Assembly (NCBI GenBank): GCA_014138725.1
Contig: JACJID010000003.1
Span: 310,001 to 374,000, forward strand
Source of the DNA: Kutzneria viridogrisea
GTDB taxonomy: Bacteria > Actinomycetota > Actinomycetes > Mycobacteriales > Pseudonocardiaceae
Direction of reading: 5' to 3'
DNA length: 64,000 nt
This document shows, one piece after another, positions 8,601 to 15,990 of this stretch (positions within the stretch are counted from its first letter, which is position 1; every line of letters begins with the position of its first letter). The position numbers were made by a program, and so were the translations under genes. The notes below the pieces were generated by a model. The model did not search any database. It saw only the letters and a program-made list of their open reading frames with translations, and had not been told where the DNA came from.

Positions 8601-9254
8601 GTGGTCAACAGTGGTGAGCGGGTGACCAGGCGCCGCGTGGACACCCGGCAGCGGCTGATCGCGGCCGCGCACGAGGTGTTCCTGGAACGCGGGATCCGCG
8701 ACTCCCCGATCGAACTGGTCTGCGAGCGGGCCGGGTTCACCCGGGGCGCCTTCTACTCCAACTTCGCCACCAAGGAAGACCTGTTCCTCGCGCTGTTCGA
8801 ACAGCAGAACGAGATCAGGGCCCAGCGGCTGCGCGGCATCCTGGCCGAGGTCGCCGCCAGCGGAGTGGTCTCCGACATGAGTTCCGTGCAGGCACTGGTC
8901 GTCCAGGTCGGCAAGCTGTTCATGACCCCGTTGGCCGAGGACCGCGACTGGTACCTGCTGTGCAGCGAGTTCCGCTCGCAGGCCCTGCGCCAGCCCGAAC
9001 TGCGCGGCCACCTCGCCCGCGCGCAGGCCGAGTTCGACCAGCGCCTGGGTCAGGCACTGGTGGAATCCTTGGCACAACTGGGTTTGCGCTTCGTCATCGC
9101 CCCCGCCGACGCTGTGCACGTGATGGTCGGCATGTACGAGATGGCCATGCAACGCTCCCTGCTGGAGGAGCAGGCCAGCTCCGCTGTGGAAAGCTACGTC
9201 ACCGACCTGATCCCCCGGCTGATGTCCGCGCTGGTGGAGCTGCCCCAGGGTTAG
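8601..9254 (+). CDS. TetR family regulator of the MMPL/YhgE efflux unit
   Basis: 217 residues from GTG 8601. The HTH (about residues 12-58) has the typical FLERGIRDSPIELVCERAGF followed by RGAFYSNFATKEDLFLALF, a form frequent among TetR regulators of exporters. GTG 8601 is preferred because TACGCT lies 7 nt upstream, which fits leaderless initiation; GTG 8622 would give a 210-residue product. The gene is divergent from the MMPL-YhgE operon and the shared intergenic region holds three dyads with a 33-bp period, so it very probably represses both directions and is relieved by a transported compound. Residues after ~70 are the variable ligand-binding domain. Confidence 0.9.
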   Translation: MVNSGERVTRRRVDTRQRLIAAAHEVFLERGIRDSPIELVCERAGFTRGAFYSNFATKEDLFLALFEQQNEIRAQRLRGILAEVAASGVVSDMSSVQALVVQVGKLFMTPLAEDRDWYLLCSEFRSQALRQPELRGHLARAQAEFDQRLGQALVESLAQLGLRFVIAPADAVHVMVGMYEMAMQRSLLEEQASSAVESYVTDLIPRLMSALVELPQG

Positions 9255-9352
9255 GCGCGTTCCGGAAACTCGTGCCCGGCTTCGCGATGAGTTCGGTCCG
9301 GCTACCCGGTCTATCCCGGGAACAGCCGAACACCAGCGACCGCGGAGGAACC

Positions 9353-9889
9353 ATGAGGATCAAGACGCACATGGCAGTGAGCATCGACGGCTACATCACC
9401 ACCCCGGAAGGCTGGCCGGTGCAGCTGTCGATGCCAACCTTCGCCGGGCGCACCTCGCACGGACTGCCGGAGTTCCTGGCCAGCTGCCGGGGCGCGGTGA
9501 TGGGCCGGACGACCTTCCTGCCCGCACTGGACGCGCCCGAGTGGCCCTGGCCGGGGCTACGCGTGTTCGTGCTGACCTCCAGCCCACTGCCCGAGGGCAC
9601 TCCCGAGGACGTGGTCACCGCGGCCGATCCGGCTCAGCTGCTCAAGCTGATGGCGGAAGCCGACCTCGGCGGCGACGTCCACCTGGTCGGCGGCCAGCAG
9701 ACCCTGGAAGCCTTCCTGGCCATCGGCGCGGTATCCCAGTTGGGGGTACTCACGGTGCCGCGACTCGTCGGCAGCGGGGTGCGGATGACGGCGGAGGGCA
9801 GCGCGTTCCGCCGGTTCGAGTTCCAGTCCTCGCGGACGTTCCCGGACGGCTGCACCGAGCAGATCTACACTCCCGCAGCCAGCTCCTGA
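9353..9889 (+). CDS. Dihydrofolate reductase family protein (RibD C-terminal-like)
   Basis: 178 residues from ATG 9353 with GGAGG upstream. The fold signature is clear: N-terminal strand MRIKTHMAVSIDGYI, then GAVMGRTTFLPAL (NADPH-binding MGRxT) and VHLVGGQQTLEAFL (second glycine-rich nucleotide-binding loop). Actinobacterial members of this small-reductase group are mostly uncharacterised; they resemble the reductase half of RibD and bacterial DHFR but are not assigned to folate or riboflavin pathways. No pathway partner is adjacent: the upstream TetR belongs to the efflux unit, and the downstream gene is convergent and encodes a DsbA-like protein. Confidence 0.88.
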   Translation: MRIKTHMAVSIDGYITTPEGWPVQLSMPTFAGRTSHGLPEFLASCRGAVMGRTTFLPALDAPEWPWPGLRVFVLTSSPLPEGTPEDVVTAADPAQLLKLMAEADLGGDVHLVGGQQTLEAFLAIGAVSQLGVLTVPRLVGSGVRMTAEGSAFRRFEFQSSRTFPDGCTEQIYTPAASS

Positions 9890-9937
9890 CCTGTACCGGG
9901 CGGTGCCGTCACACAGCGCCGTGCTGTGGAGTGCCAT

Positions 9938-10633
9938 CTAGCGGGTGAGCCTGGCCAGCCAGTTCGGGTCGGCGATGTCCACCGGCACCGTGCTCATCAC
10001 CACGGTGGGCGTGCCCTTGAAGAACGTGGCGTCCCGGGCCCGGTCCGTCACCGAACGGATCTTCGCCGCGTACGTGCCACCGTGCACCTCGGCCGCGAAC
10101 TGGTCACCGGTCAGCCCCACCCGCCTGCCCATGTCGATCAGCTGGTCCTCGGTGTAACCGCCCTGCCCCTCACCGGGCTGCTCGCGGTAGAGCAGTGCGT
10201 GGAACGCCGCGAACCGGCCCGCCTTCGCCGCCGCCAGCGCCGCGTTCGCCGCGCGCAACGAGTAGCCCGCCGGGTTCGACTCCCGGTCCAACAGGTTCAG
10301 CAGGTGGTAGGTGACCCTCAGTTGGCCGGCGGCCAGGGCCTTGGTCAACTGGTCGCCGTAGCGCTGCTCCAGATCCTTGCGGCAGTACGGGCACAGGAAG
10401 TCCTCGTACACGTCGATACTCGCCCGCGCGTTCGGGCTGCCCGCCACCACCGTCCCGTCCTCAGCCACCACCGCCGGGAAGTCGGCGCCCGCCCCCGCCG
10501 CCGACTGCTGGCTGCCCTGGTACAGCACGCCACCGAGCACGCCGACCGCGATCACCACCAAGGCCGCCACCCACAGCAGGCCGCGCCTGCCCCTGGTCGT
10601 GCCCCGCGCCGCCGCCACCACTGTGCTCCCCAC
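9938..10633 (-). CDS. Membrane-anchored DsbA-family thioredoxin-fold protein
   Basis: 231 residues. GTG 10633 is chosen over an in-frame GTG 21 bp upstream because AAGGAG sits at the right distance. A single transmembrane segment (about residues 18-38) anchors a thioredoxin-like domain outside the membrane. The redox motif CPYC is at about residues 81-84 in EDFLCPYCRKDLE, and the cis-proline loop is GTPTVVM near residue 208. This is the actinobacterial thioredoxin_4/DsbA-like layout used for disulfide formation in exported proteins; no VKOR or DsbB partner is visible nearby. The gene is convergent with the DHFR-like gene and may be co-transcribed behind the GNAT gene (51-bp gap). Confidence 0.9.
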   Translation of the reverse strand: MGSTVVAAARGTTRGRRGLLWVAALVVIAVGVLGGVLYQGSQQSAAGAGADFPAVVAEDGTVVAGSPNARASIDVYEDFLCPYCRKDLEQRYGDQLTKALAAGQLRVTYHLLNLLDRESNPAGYSLRAANAALAAAKAGRFAAFHALLYREQPGEGQGGYTEDQLIDMGRRVGLTGDQFAAEVHGGTYAAKIRSVTDRARDATFFKGTPTVVMSTVPVDIADPNWLARLTR

Positions 10634-10684
10634 GGTGGATCTCCTTCCGCTCACCGAAGACCACGGCCGCGCGGGACATTCGGT

Positions 10685-11203
10685 TCACCGCAGCAGCTTG
10701 TAGAAGTACGTCGTCGACTTCAGCCGCCCCGCCGTGTCCGTCGCGTAATCCGGGATCACCCCCACCTCGATCCACCCCGCCGACCGGTACACGCCCTCCG
10801 CCGGGCTACCCGTCTCCGTGTCCAGCACCAGCGTCGACCGCCCCGCCGCCAGCGCTCCCCGCTCGGCGGTCGCCAGCAACTCCCTGCCCAGTCCACGACC
10901 CCGCGCCCTCGGGTGGACCATCAGCTTCGCCACGTCCGCGCGGTGCCTGCTGTTCGGTTTGTCCGCCAGCCTCAACTGCACCGTGCCCAGCACCTCACCG
11001 TCCTCCAGCGCCAGCCACAGCACCGTAGCCCCCGCCGACACCTCCGGCGCCAGACCCGCCCACCAGTTCGCCGCCGCCTCAGGGTCCAGCGGCGCCAGGA
11101 AACCCACCGAAGCGCCCGCTGCCACCGTGTCCACCAGCAACCCCGCCAGCCCCTTCGCCGCTGCCAGCAGTTCCTCCGCCGTCGCCCGCTTGATCTCGTG
11201 CAT
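10685..11203 (-). CDS. GNAT family N-acetyltransferase
   Basis: 172 residues. The acetyl-CoA-binding motif A is present as VHPRARGRGLGRELL (RGRGLG at residues 101-106), preceded by the beta-strand region VLWLALEDGEVLGTVQLRL and followed by LVLDTETGSPAEGVYRSAGW, the typical motif B with the aromatic residues that close the fold. The length is normal for single-domain GNAT proteins. The acceptor substrate cannot be told from sequence. It precedes the DsbA-like gene in the same direction with a short gap. Upstream lies the minisatellite region described separately. Confidence 0.88.
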   Translation of the reverse strand: MHEIKRATAEELLAAAKGLAGLLVDTVAAGASVGFLAPLDPEAAANWWAGLAPEVSAGATVLWLALEDGEVLGTVQLRLADKPNSRHRADVAKLMVHPRARGRGLGRELLATAERGALAAGRSTLVLDTETGSPAEGVYRSAGWIEVGVIPDYATDTAGRLKSTTYFYKLLR

Positions 11204-11829
11204 GGGCGTGATGCTCGCAGTTGGGTGGTTGGGTTGGGTGGTCGGCTCGCTGGTCGGTTTCGCTGGTCGGTGGGCCGTTTCGGGGGTGCTCGGCGCTGGT
11301 GGTGGGGTGGTGGGTTACGGGGGTGGATCCTGGGGTCGTTGTTCCGGTGGTCGCTGCTGGTGGTGGCTTTGGACGGCAGGCGGGGCGTGACTCCGTTGCC
11401 CCGGCGGCGGTTGGGTCGTTGGTCGCTGCTAGTGGCTTTGGACAGCAGGTGGGGCGCGCCAATATCGCCCCGGCGGCGGTTGGATCGTTGGTCGCCACCA
11501 CTGCTGGCTTTGGACGACAGCCGGGACGCACCAACGTTGCCCCAGCGGCAGTTGGGCCGCTGGTCGCCACCACTGCTGGCTTCAGACGGGAGGCGGACCC
11601 GGCTCCACTGCCCGCCACCGGTTCAGCGCACCACCACTGACCACCTTCAACGGCAGCCAGACCCCAGCTCCACTGCTCCGCCACTGGTTGAGTCGTTGGT
11701 TGCCTCGGGTGGCGCTCGTTGCTTCGTGTTCGTTGTCGGCTCGCCGTTGGCTGGGGGCCGCTTCGGCGGCGGCCGGGGTTCGGGGGTTTCTTGCCTGGTC
11801 TTTGGTCCTGGCGCCCTTTTCCCAGTTCA
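11204..11829. repeat. Gene-poor G/T-rich region with 69/72/72-bp minisatellite (11371-11655)
   Basis: No convincing gene lies between the GNAT start and the HNH stop. The + strand is strongly G/T rich, with (G)GTTGGTCG-type words. Near-identical units begin at the word GGACGGCAGG (11371), at 11440 and at 11512, with a diverged partial unit at 11584, giving periods of 69, 72 and 72 bp. Each unit contains CCCCGGCGGCGGTTGG and TCGTTGGTCG. All periods are multiples of three, so both strands stay open (a + frame repeats VAPAAVGSLVA, a - frame repeats ATNDPTAAGA), but no ribosome-binding site or known domain supports translation. Confidence 0.7.
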
Positions 11830-12909
11830 TCAGGGCGGGTCCGGCTCCGCAATGGCCCTCGGCCGGGTCTCGTACTCGAATCCGAGCGGGGTGGTCCACC
11901 GCCGGGTCCCGTCGGCGTCCCGCCTGAACCGGTACTGACCGATGATCTTCAGGTAATGGTGCACATCGCAGAACGGCCCGAGATTGCGCTCATCTGTCGA
12001 ACCGCCCGAGGCAAAGCCCCGCGCATGGTCGATCTCGCATTCCGCGACGGGCCGTAGACAGCCTGGCGCCTGACAGACCCGGTCCCGGACCATCACGAAA
12101 TCCCGCAACGCCTTCGGCGGCCGGTATCGTTTCCGACCGACCCCGATCGGCATGCCGACTTTGTCGGTGAGGACTTTGCGCCAGTCGCCCTGCGCGGCGA
12201 TTTCGCGAGCCAAGCTCGCGTCAACGTATCCGACACCCGCGATGTATCCAGGATCGGCAGTCAACCCGAGCAGTGTCCGCGCGGACACGGTCACGTCAGT
12301 CCGCACCGTCACCGGTCGATCCGAGCCCAGCATCCGATCGACGAACACATCGGCCTGCTTCTCGCCTCGGGACCGGTCGTCGTCCAGGGCCTCCGCGTCG
12401 GCGGTGATCTGGTCGAACACCTGCCGCGCCCGCACCGCGTCCAGGTATGCGGTCAGTTCCGCCATGCCATCAGGCATCGGCTTGTACCGCACCTCGGAGC
12501 GTTTCACGGCCTTGACGTGCCGGATCTCCGCACCGAGTGGATCAACCAGGCACACCAGCCGCCCAACCTCGACCCTCAACTCCCCGGAGTTCAGTTCGGC
12601 GGCACCGGTCAGCCGGGCGTCCACCTGGCGGGCCTTCTCCTCGTCCAGGTTCTCGGTCAGCTTTCGCACGGCCTCGAACCGGTCCAGGTCCAGCAACCCG
12701 TCCCGCATCAACCCGGCCAACACCGGCAGCCGATCCATTGCCGCCGCCTGCTCCTGAAGCCGACGAGCCCTCCCGAGCGGAATGCGCAGCAACAACGCGA
12801 TCTCGTGGGGATCGTCAAGTTCGGCGGCGCAGCAGAGCAGATCGAATTCGGCGGACGCGAGGCGTTTCCACACCTCGAGCATCCGCTCCGCGATCTCCCT
12901 CTTCCCCAT
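11830..12909 (-). CDS. DUF222 / HNH endonuclease domain protein
   Basis: 359 residues. The N-terminal two thirds are the helical DUF222 region typical of actinobacterial '13E12 repeat' proteins (AGLMRDGLLDLDRFEAV near residues 66-80). The C-terminal HNH nuclease (about residues 270-315) shows the zinc cysteines in CQAPGCLRP, then CEIDHARGFASGG with the central His, and CDVHHYLK with the last metal-binding His pair. These genes are multi-copy in actinobacteria and often behave like mobile or recombination-related elements; function is not established. ATG 12909 is supported by TAGAAT exactly 6 nt upstream. The codons are somewhat less GC-rich than in the neighbours (GAATTC, GAATAG-type words), which would fit transfer. 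Confidence 0.88.
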   Translation of the reverse strand: MGKREIAERMLEVWKRLASAEFDLLCCAAELDDPHEIALLLRIPLGRARRLQEQAAAMDRLPVLAGLMRDGLLDLDRFEAVRKLTENLDEEKARQVDARLTGAAELNSGELRVEVGRLVCLVDPLGAEIRHVKAVKRSEVRYKPMPDGMAELTAYLDAVRARQVFDQITADAEALDDDRSRGEKQADVFVDRMLGSDRPVTVRTDVTVSARTLLGLTADPGYIAGVGYVDASLAREIAAQGDWRKVLTDKVGMPIGVGRKRYRPPKALRDFVMVRDRVCQAPGCLRPVAECEIDHARGFASGGSTDERNLGPFCDVHHYLKIIGQYRFRRDADGTRRWTTPLGFEYETRPRAIAEPDPP

Positions 12910-12915
12910 GTCACC

Positions 12916-12921
12916 ATTCTA
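12916..12921 (-). promoter_or_regulatory. -10 element TAGAAT for HNH gene (leaderless type)
   Basis: On the minus strand TAGAAT is followed by six bases and then the ATG at 12909, so transcription probably begins at the start codon itself. Confidence 0.55.
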
Positions 12922-13000
12922 CGCCGAATAGTCGACACGGAAGGGTGAAAAGCGGCGCGCGCCGAATAATCGGGGCGGTATTCCACGCACCTGGAACGAC

Positions 13001-14110
13001 CTAGCCGCCGGCACACCAGGTCTTCGACACGGTCAACTCCGCCAGCACCTCACCCAGCGGCACAACCCCGAGCCCGGGGCCACGAGGCACGGCGACATGC
13101 CCGCCGTCGAGCACGAACGGCTCGGTCAGGTCCTGGGTGTAGTACCGGTCCGAGGCCGAGGTGTCACCGGGCAGCACGAACCCGGGCAGCCCGGCGAGCG
13201 CCACGTTGGCGGCGCGGCCGATCCCGGTCTCCAGCATGCCGCCGCACCACACGGCGATCCCGTGCGCCTGGCACACGTCGTGCACCCTGCGGGCTTCGAG
13301 GTAGCCGCCGACCCGCCCGGGCTTGATGTTGACGATGGAGCAGGCACCGAGCGAGATGGCGTCGGCCGCCGCCTTGGCCGAGACGATCGACTCGTCGAGG
13401 CAGATCGGGGTCCTCAACTGACGGGCCAGCGTCGCGTGCTGGCTCAGGTCGTCCTCGGCGAGCGGCTGTTCGATCATGAGCAGGTCGAACGCGTCGAGCC
13501 GGGCCAGTTGCCGGGCATCGGTCAGCGCGTACGCCGCGTTGGCGTCGACCTGGAGCAGCAGGTCGTCCCCGAACCGCTCGCGCACAGCACGCACGGGCTC
13601 CACGTCCCAGCCTGACTGAATTTTCAGTTTGATCCGCAGGTAGCCCTGGTCCAGGTAACCGGCCACCTCGTCCAGCAACTGCCCGATCGAGTCGGCGATC
13701 CCGACGGACACCCCGGCAGGCACGCGGTCGCGCACGGCTCCGAGGTGATCGGCCAGCGAAACACCTTGTGCCCGAAGGGAAGCGTCCAGCACGGCCATCT
13801 CAAGCGCGGCCTTGGCCATGGGGTGCCCCTTGAACCGGGCGAGCGCGGGACCGACCGCGCCGGGCGTGATCCTCGGCAGCCGCAGCAGTTCGGGCAGCAG
13901 GAACCGCTCGATGACGGAGGCCGCACCCGCCACGTACTCGGCGGAGTACAGCGGCTCGGTCATCGCCACACACTCGCCCCAGCCCTCGGCATCGGGCGTG
14001 ACCACCCTCAGCAGCAGCACGTCCCTGGTGTGCGCCACGCCGAACGAGGTGCGAAACGGTGCTCGCAGCGGCATCCTGACCCTGAACAGCTCCACTCCAG
14101 TGATCTTCAC
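13001..14110 (-). CDS. N-acylamino acid racemase / o-succinylbenzoate synthase (enolase superfamily)
   Basis: 369 residues from GTG 14110, which overlaps the preceding stop as GTGA. All muconate-lactonizing-subgroup residues are in place: KxK at Lys161/Lys163 (RIKLKI), metal ligands Asp189 (VDANAAY), Glu214 (IEQPL) and Asp239 (LDESI), and the opposite base Lys263 (NIKPGRVGGY). These numbers equal those I recall for the Amycolatopsis NSAR/OSBS, and the N-terminus (PLRAPFRTSFG) is of the same type. OSBS activity belongs to menaquinone synthesis, but no men gene is nearby; instead the gene ends a three-gene set with an acyltransferase and an M20 deacylase, which points to racemisation of N-succinylamino acids. 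Codons for residues 161-166 are unlike the rest and overlap an operator-like sequence. Confidence 0.93.
   Translation of the reverse strand: MKITGVELFRVRMPLRAPFRTSFGVAHTRDVLLLRVVTPDAEGWGECVAMTEPLYSAEYVAGAASVIERFLLPELLRLPRITPGAVGPALARFKGHPMAKAALEMAVLDASLRAQGVSLADHLGAVRDRVPAGVSVGIADSIGQLLDEVAGYLDQGYLRIKLKIQSGWDVEPVRAVRERFGDDLLLQVDANAAYALTDARQLARLDAFDLLMIEQPLAEDDLSQHATLARQLRTPICLDESIVSAKAAADAISLGACSIVNIKPGRVGGYLEARRVHDVCQAHGIAVWCGGMLETGIGRAANVALAGLPGFVLPGDTSASDRYYTQDLTEPFVLDGGHVAVPRGPGLGVVPLGEVLAELTVSKTWCAGG
13611..13630. promoter_or_regulatory. Intragenic copy of the TetR operator-like palindrome, inside the racemase gene
   Basis: The 18 bases at 13611-13628 are identical to 22576-22593, the operator region of the agmatine deiminase gene. 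Here they fall in codons for K-L-K-I-Q-S, written AAA, CTG, AAA, ATT, CAG and TCA; AAA, ATT and TCA look rare in this GC-rich window. Whether a regulator binds here is unknown. Confidence 0.45.
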
Positions 14111-14814
14111 GAGGTTCCTCCCGAGGTCAGCACGTACCACCCGGACCGGCTCATCCCGGTCACGCGGAAACCGGATTCCTGCGCGTCCGCCATTGCCGCG
14201 CGCACCGCCATCCGCCACCGGTTGGCCGCGGCGGGATCGTTCCTGCGCAGCGCCTCGATGTCCTCGGGTACCCGCACGAACAGCGTTTCCCCCTGCCGCA
14301 CAACGGTTCCTGACAACTCCTGGAGCTCCGGTTCCGGCGGCGGAGCGCCGGTCAGGTCCCACTCGACCAGGAACCGGTCAGACCGGTCACCGGCGTTGAT
14401 CTCGTCAGCCATCGGCCCGTAGTAGTCCGGCACGTACCGGGATGGCAGCGCACCGAGCCGGGTGATGTTGAAGTGGGCGTTGCGCCGCACCAGTGGGTCG
14501 AAGGTCCACCTGATGATCGACACCCCACGAGCCAGCGCCCAGTCCCGCTGGTGCAGCTTCAGCCGCAGCCCGGCGCCACCGCCCCGGGCACCGGGCAGCA
14601 CACCGAGCACGTGCGAGTGCAGTTCTCCGTCAGCGCCGAAGAACCCGACCGCGGCCCCGAGCAGTTCCCCGCCCTCGACGAGCCCGCCCACGTAGTTGCC
14701 GGAGCGCGACAACGCCGTGATCAGCCCCGGGTCGATCAACTGCCGGGACCACACCTTCGCGAGCAGCTCGGCCGCGGCCCGGTGTTCGGACAACTCGGTG
14801 AGCTCGCGGATCAC
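14107..14814 (-). CDS. GNAT-type N-acyltransferase (putative amino-acid N-succinyltransferase)
   Basis: 235 residues from GTG 14814, overlapping the upstream M20 stop as GTGA and the downstream racemase start as GTGA. An acyl-CoA-binding region follows the pattern HVLGVLPGARGGGAGLRLKL (about residues 68-87), then FDPLVRRNAHFNITRLGA (about 105-122), a motif I associate with the COG3375-type predicted acyltransferases encoded beside NSAR racemases. In the Geobacillus N-succinyl pathway as I recall it, such an enzyme succinylates D-amino acids, the racemase inverts them, and an M20 enzyme removes succinate from the L-form. The same three families here, translationally coupled, make that the best reading. 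The acyl donor is not shown by sequence. Confidence 0.83.
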   Translation of the reverse strand: MIRELTELSEHRAAAELLAKVWSRQLIDPGLITALSRSGNYVGGLVEGGELLGAAVGFFGADGELHSHVLGVLPGARGGGAGLRLKLHQRDWALARGVSIIRWTFDPLVRRNAHFNITRLGALPSRYVPDYYGPMADEINAGDRSDRFLVEWDLTGAPPPEPELQELSGTVVRQGETLFVRVPEDIEALRRNDPAAANRWRMAVRAAMADAQESGFRVTGMSRSGWYVLTSGGTS

Positions 14815-15872
14815 GTCAGCACCCTGCGGATCAACGCGGCGAGCAGTTCGGCCCGCTCCGGCATCCGGTCCACGACCACGTGCTCCCCCTCGGCATGCGC
14901 ACCACCGCCGACAGCGCCAAGACCGTCCAAAGTGGGCACTCCGACCCCAGCCGTGAAGTTGCCGTCCGAGGCGCCGCCGACCGCGACCTCGGTCAGCGGC
15001 GTGGCCGAGACCTGTTGTGCCAGCTCGAAAAGCGCCGCCGAGCTGCTGCGCTCCAGCGGCGGGCGGTTCGGCCCGCCGTCCAGTCGCAGCAGGGCCCCTG
15101 GCAGTACGGGACACAGCGACCGGATCTCCTCGTCCACCCGCCGCTGTTCGGCCAGCGAACTGGTCCGCACGTCCACCGAGACGCGAGCGGCAGCGGGCAC
15201 GGTGTTGACCGTCGTGCCCGCGCTGGCCACCGAGGGCGTGACCGTCGTGCCGAGTTCCGGTCGCGCGATGGCGGACAGCGCCAGCACCTGGTGGGCGAGC
15301 TCGATCGTGGCGTTGACCCCGCGCTCGGGCTCCAGCCCCGCGTGCGCGGCCAGGCCCTGCACCTCCAGGTGGTAGATCGACGTGCCCTTGCGCGCGGTCT
15401 TCAGCGCCCCACCGTCGGCGCTCGCCTCCAGCACGAAGGCCGCCCGCGCCCCGCGCGCGGTGTCCTCGATCAGCGGGCGCGACCCCGGCGAGCCGATCTC
15501 CTCGTCCGCGGTGACCAGTACCGCGACCCCGTCCAGACTGTCCAAAGTGGACAGAGCGTGGAAAGCCTGCACCAGACCGGCCTTCATGTCGAAGCAGCCT
15601 GGCCCGGTGGCCACGCCTTCGGTGACCGAGAACGGCCAGCGGGCGAGCGTGCCCAGCGGCCACACCGTGTCGTAGTGGCCGAGGACGAGCACCTCGGTCC
15701 GGGCCGAGTACCGCCACAGCAGGTGCGGTCCGACCCGCTGCGGCGCGAGCCCGGTCAGGCGCTCGCCGAGGTCGGCGACCACCTCGGCGCAGCGGGCGAG
15801 CGCGGCGGGGTCCGCCGACGGGGATTCGACCCCGACCAGTGCGGCCAGGTCAGCGAGCATGTTCTCCAGCAC
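14811..15872 (-). CDS. M20 family metallopeptidase/deacylase (putative N-succinyl-amino acid desuccinylase)
   Basis: 353 residues. M20 metal ligands are clear: His66 in GHYDTVWP, bridging Asp95 in GCFDMKAG, the Glu124/Glu125 pair in DEEIGSPGS, Glu149 in VLEAS, and a final His in GGGAHAEGEH; the dimerisation domain lies between (about residues 165-275). The family covers carboxypeptidase G2, ArgE, DapE and N-acyl-amino acid deacylases. Start GTG 15872 is supported by TAGGGT exactly 6 nt upstream, a leaderless pattern. It is the first gene of a coupled trio (deacylase, acyltransferase, racemase), so its substrate is probably the N-acyl-L-amino acid made by the racemase. It faces a serine hydrolase gene across 118 bp. 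Confidence 0.9.
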   Translation of the reverse strand: MLENMLADLAALVGVESPSADPAALARCAEVVADLGERLTGLAPQRVGPHLLWRYSARTEVLVLGHYDTVWPLGTLARWPFSVTEGVATGPGCFDMKAGLVQAFHALSTLDSLDGVAVLVTADEEIGSPGSRPLIEDTARGARAAFVLEASADGGALKTARKGTSIYHLEVQGLAAHAGLEPERGVNATIELAHQVLALSAIARPELGTTVTPSVASAGTTVNTVPAAARVSVDVRTSSLAEQRRVDEEIRSLCPVLPGALLRLDGGPNRPPLERSSSAALFELAQQVSATPLTEVAVGGASDGNFTAGVGVPTLDGLGAVGGGAHAEGEHVVVDRMPERAELLAALIRRVLT

Positions 15873-15878
15873 CGGCCC

Positions 15879-15984
15879 ACCCTAGGTCGGCGGCGCGGCC
15901 CGCTGCTTCGTGCGATCCGACGAACCGGCCCCCACCGGTTGGTGCGCTGCGTGGAGTCGCAGGTCAGCCGGTTGTTCCTACTGT
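15879..15984. promoter_or_regulatory. Divergent -10 elements for M20 operon and serine hydrolase
   Basis: Minus strand TAGGGT (15879-15884) lies 6 nt before GTG 15872. Plus strand TACTGT (15979-15984) lies 6 nt before ATG 15991. Both starts therefore look leaderless. No clear shared operator was seen between them. Confidence 0.5.
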
Positions 15985-15990
15985 GACGCC

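Noticed and set aside
11221-11640. Small plus-strand protein made of GFGRQ...VAPAAVGSLVA repeats
   Set aside because: TTG start without ribosome-binding site, both strands equally open; kept as a repeat region only.
11830-12909. Homing endonuclease or intein
   Set aside because: The DUF222-HNH layout is a stand-alone actinobacterial family; the neighbouring genes are not interrupted.
13001-14110. Dedicated menaquinone menC gene
   Set aside because: Catalytic residues fit OSBS too, but the coupled acyltransferase and deacylase and the lack of men genes favour the N-acylamino acid role.
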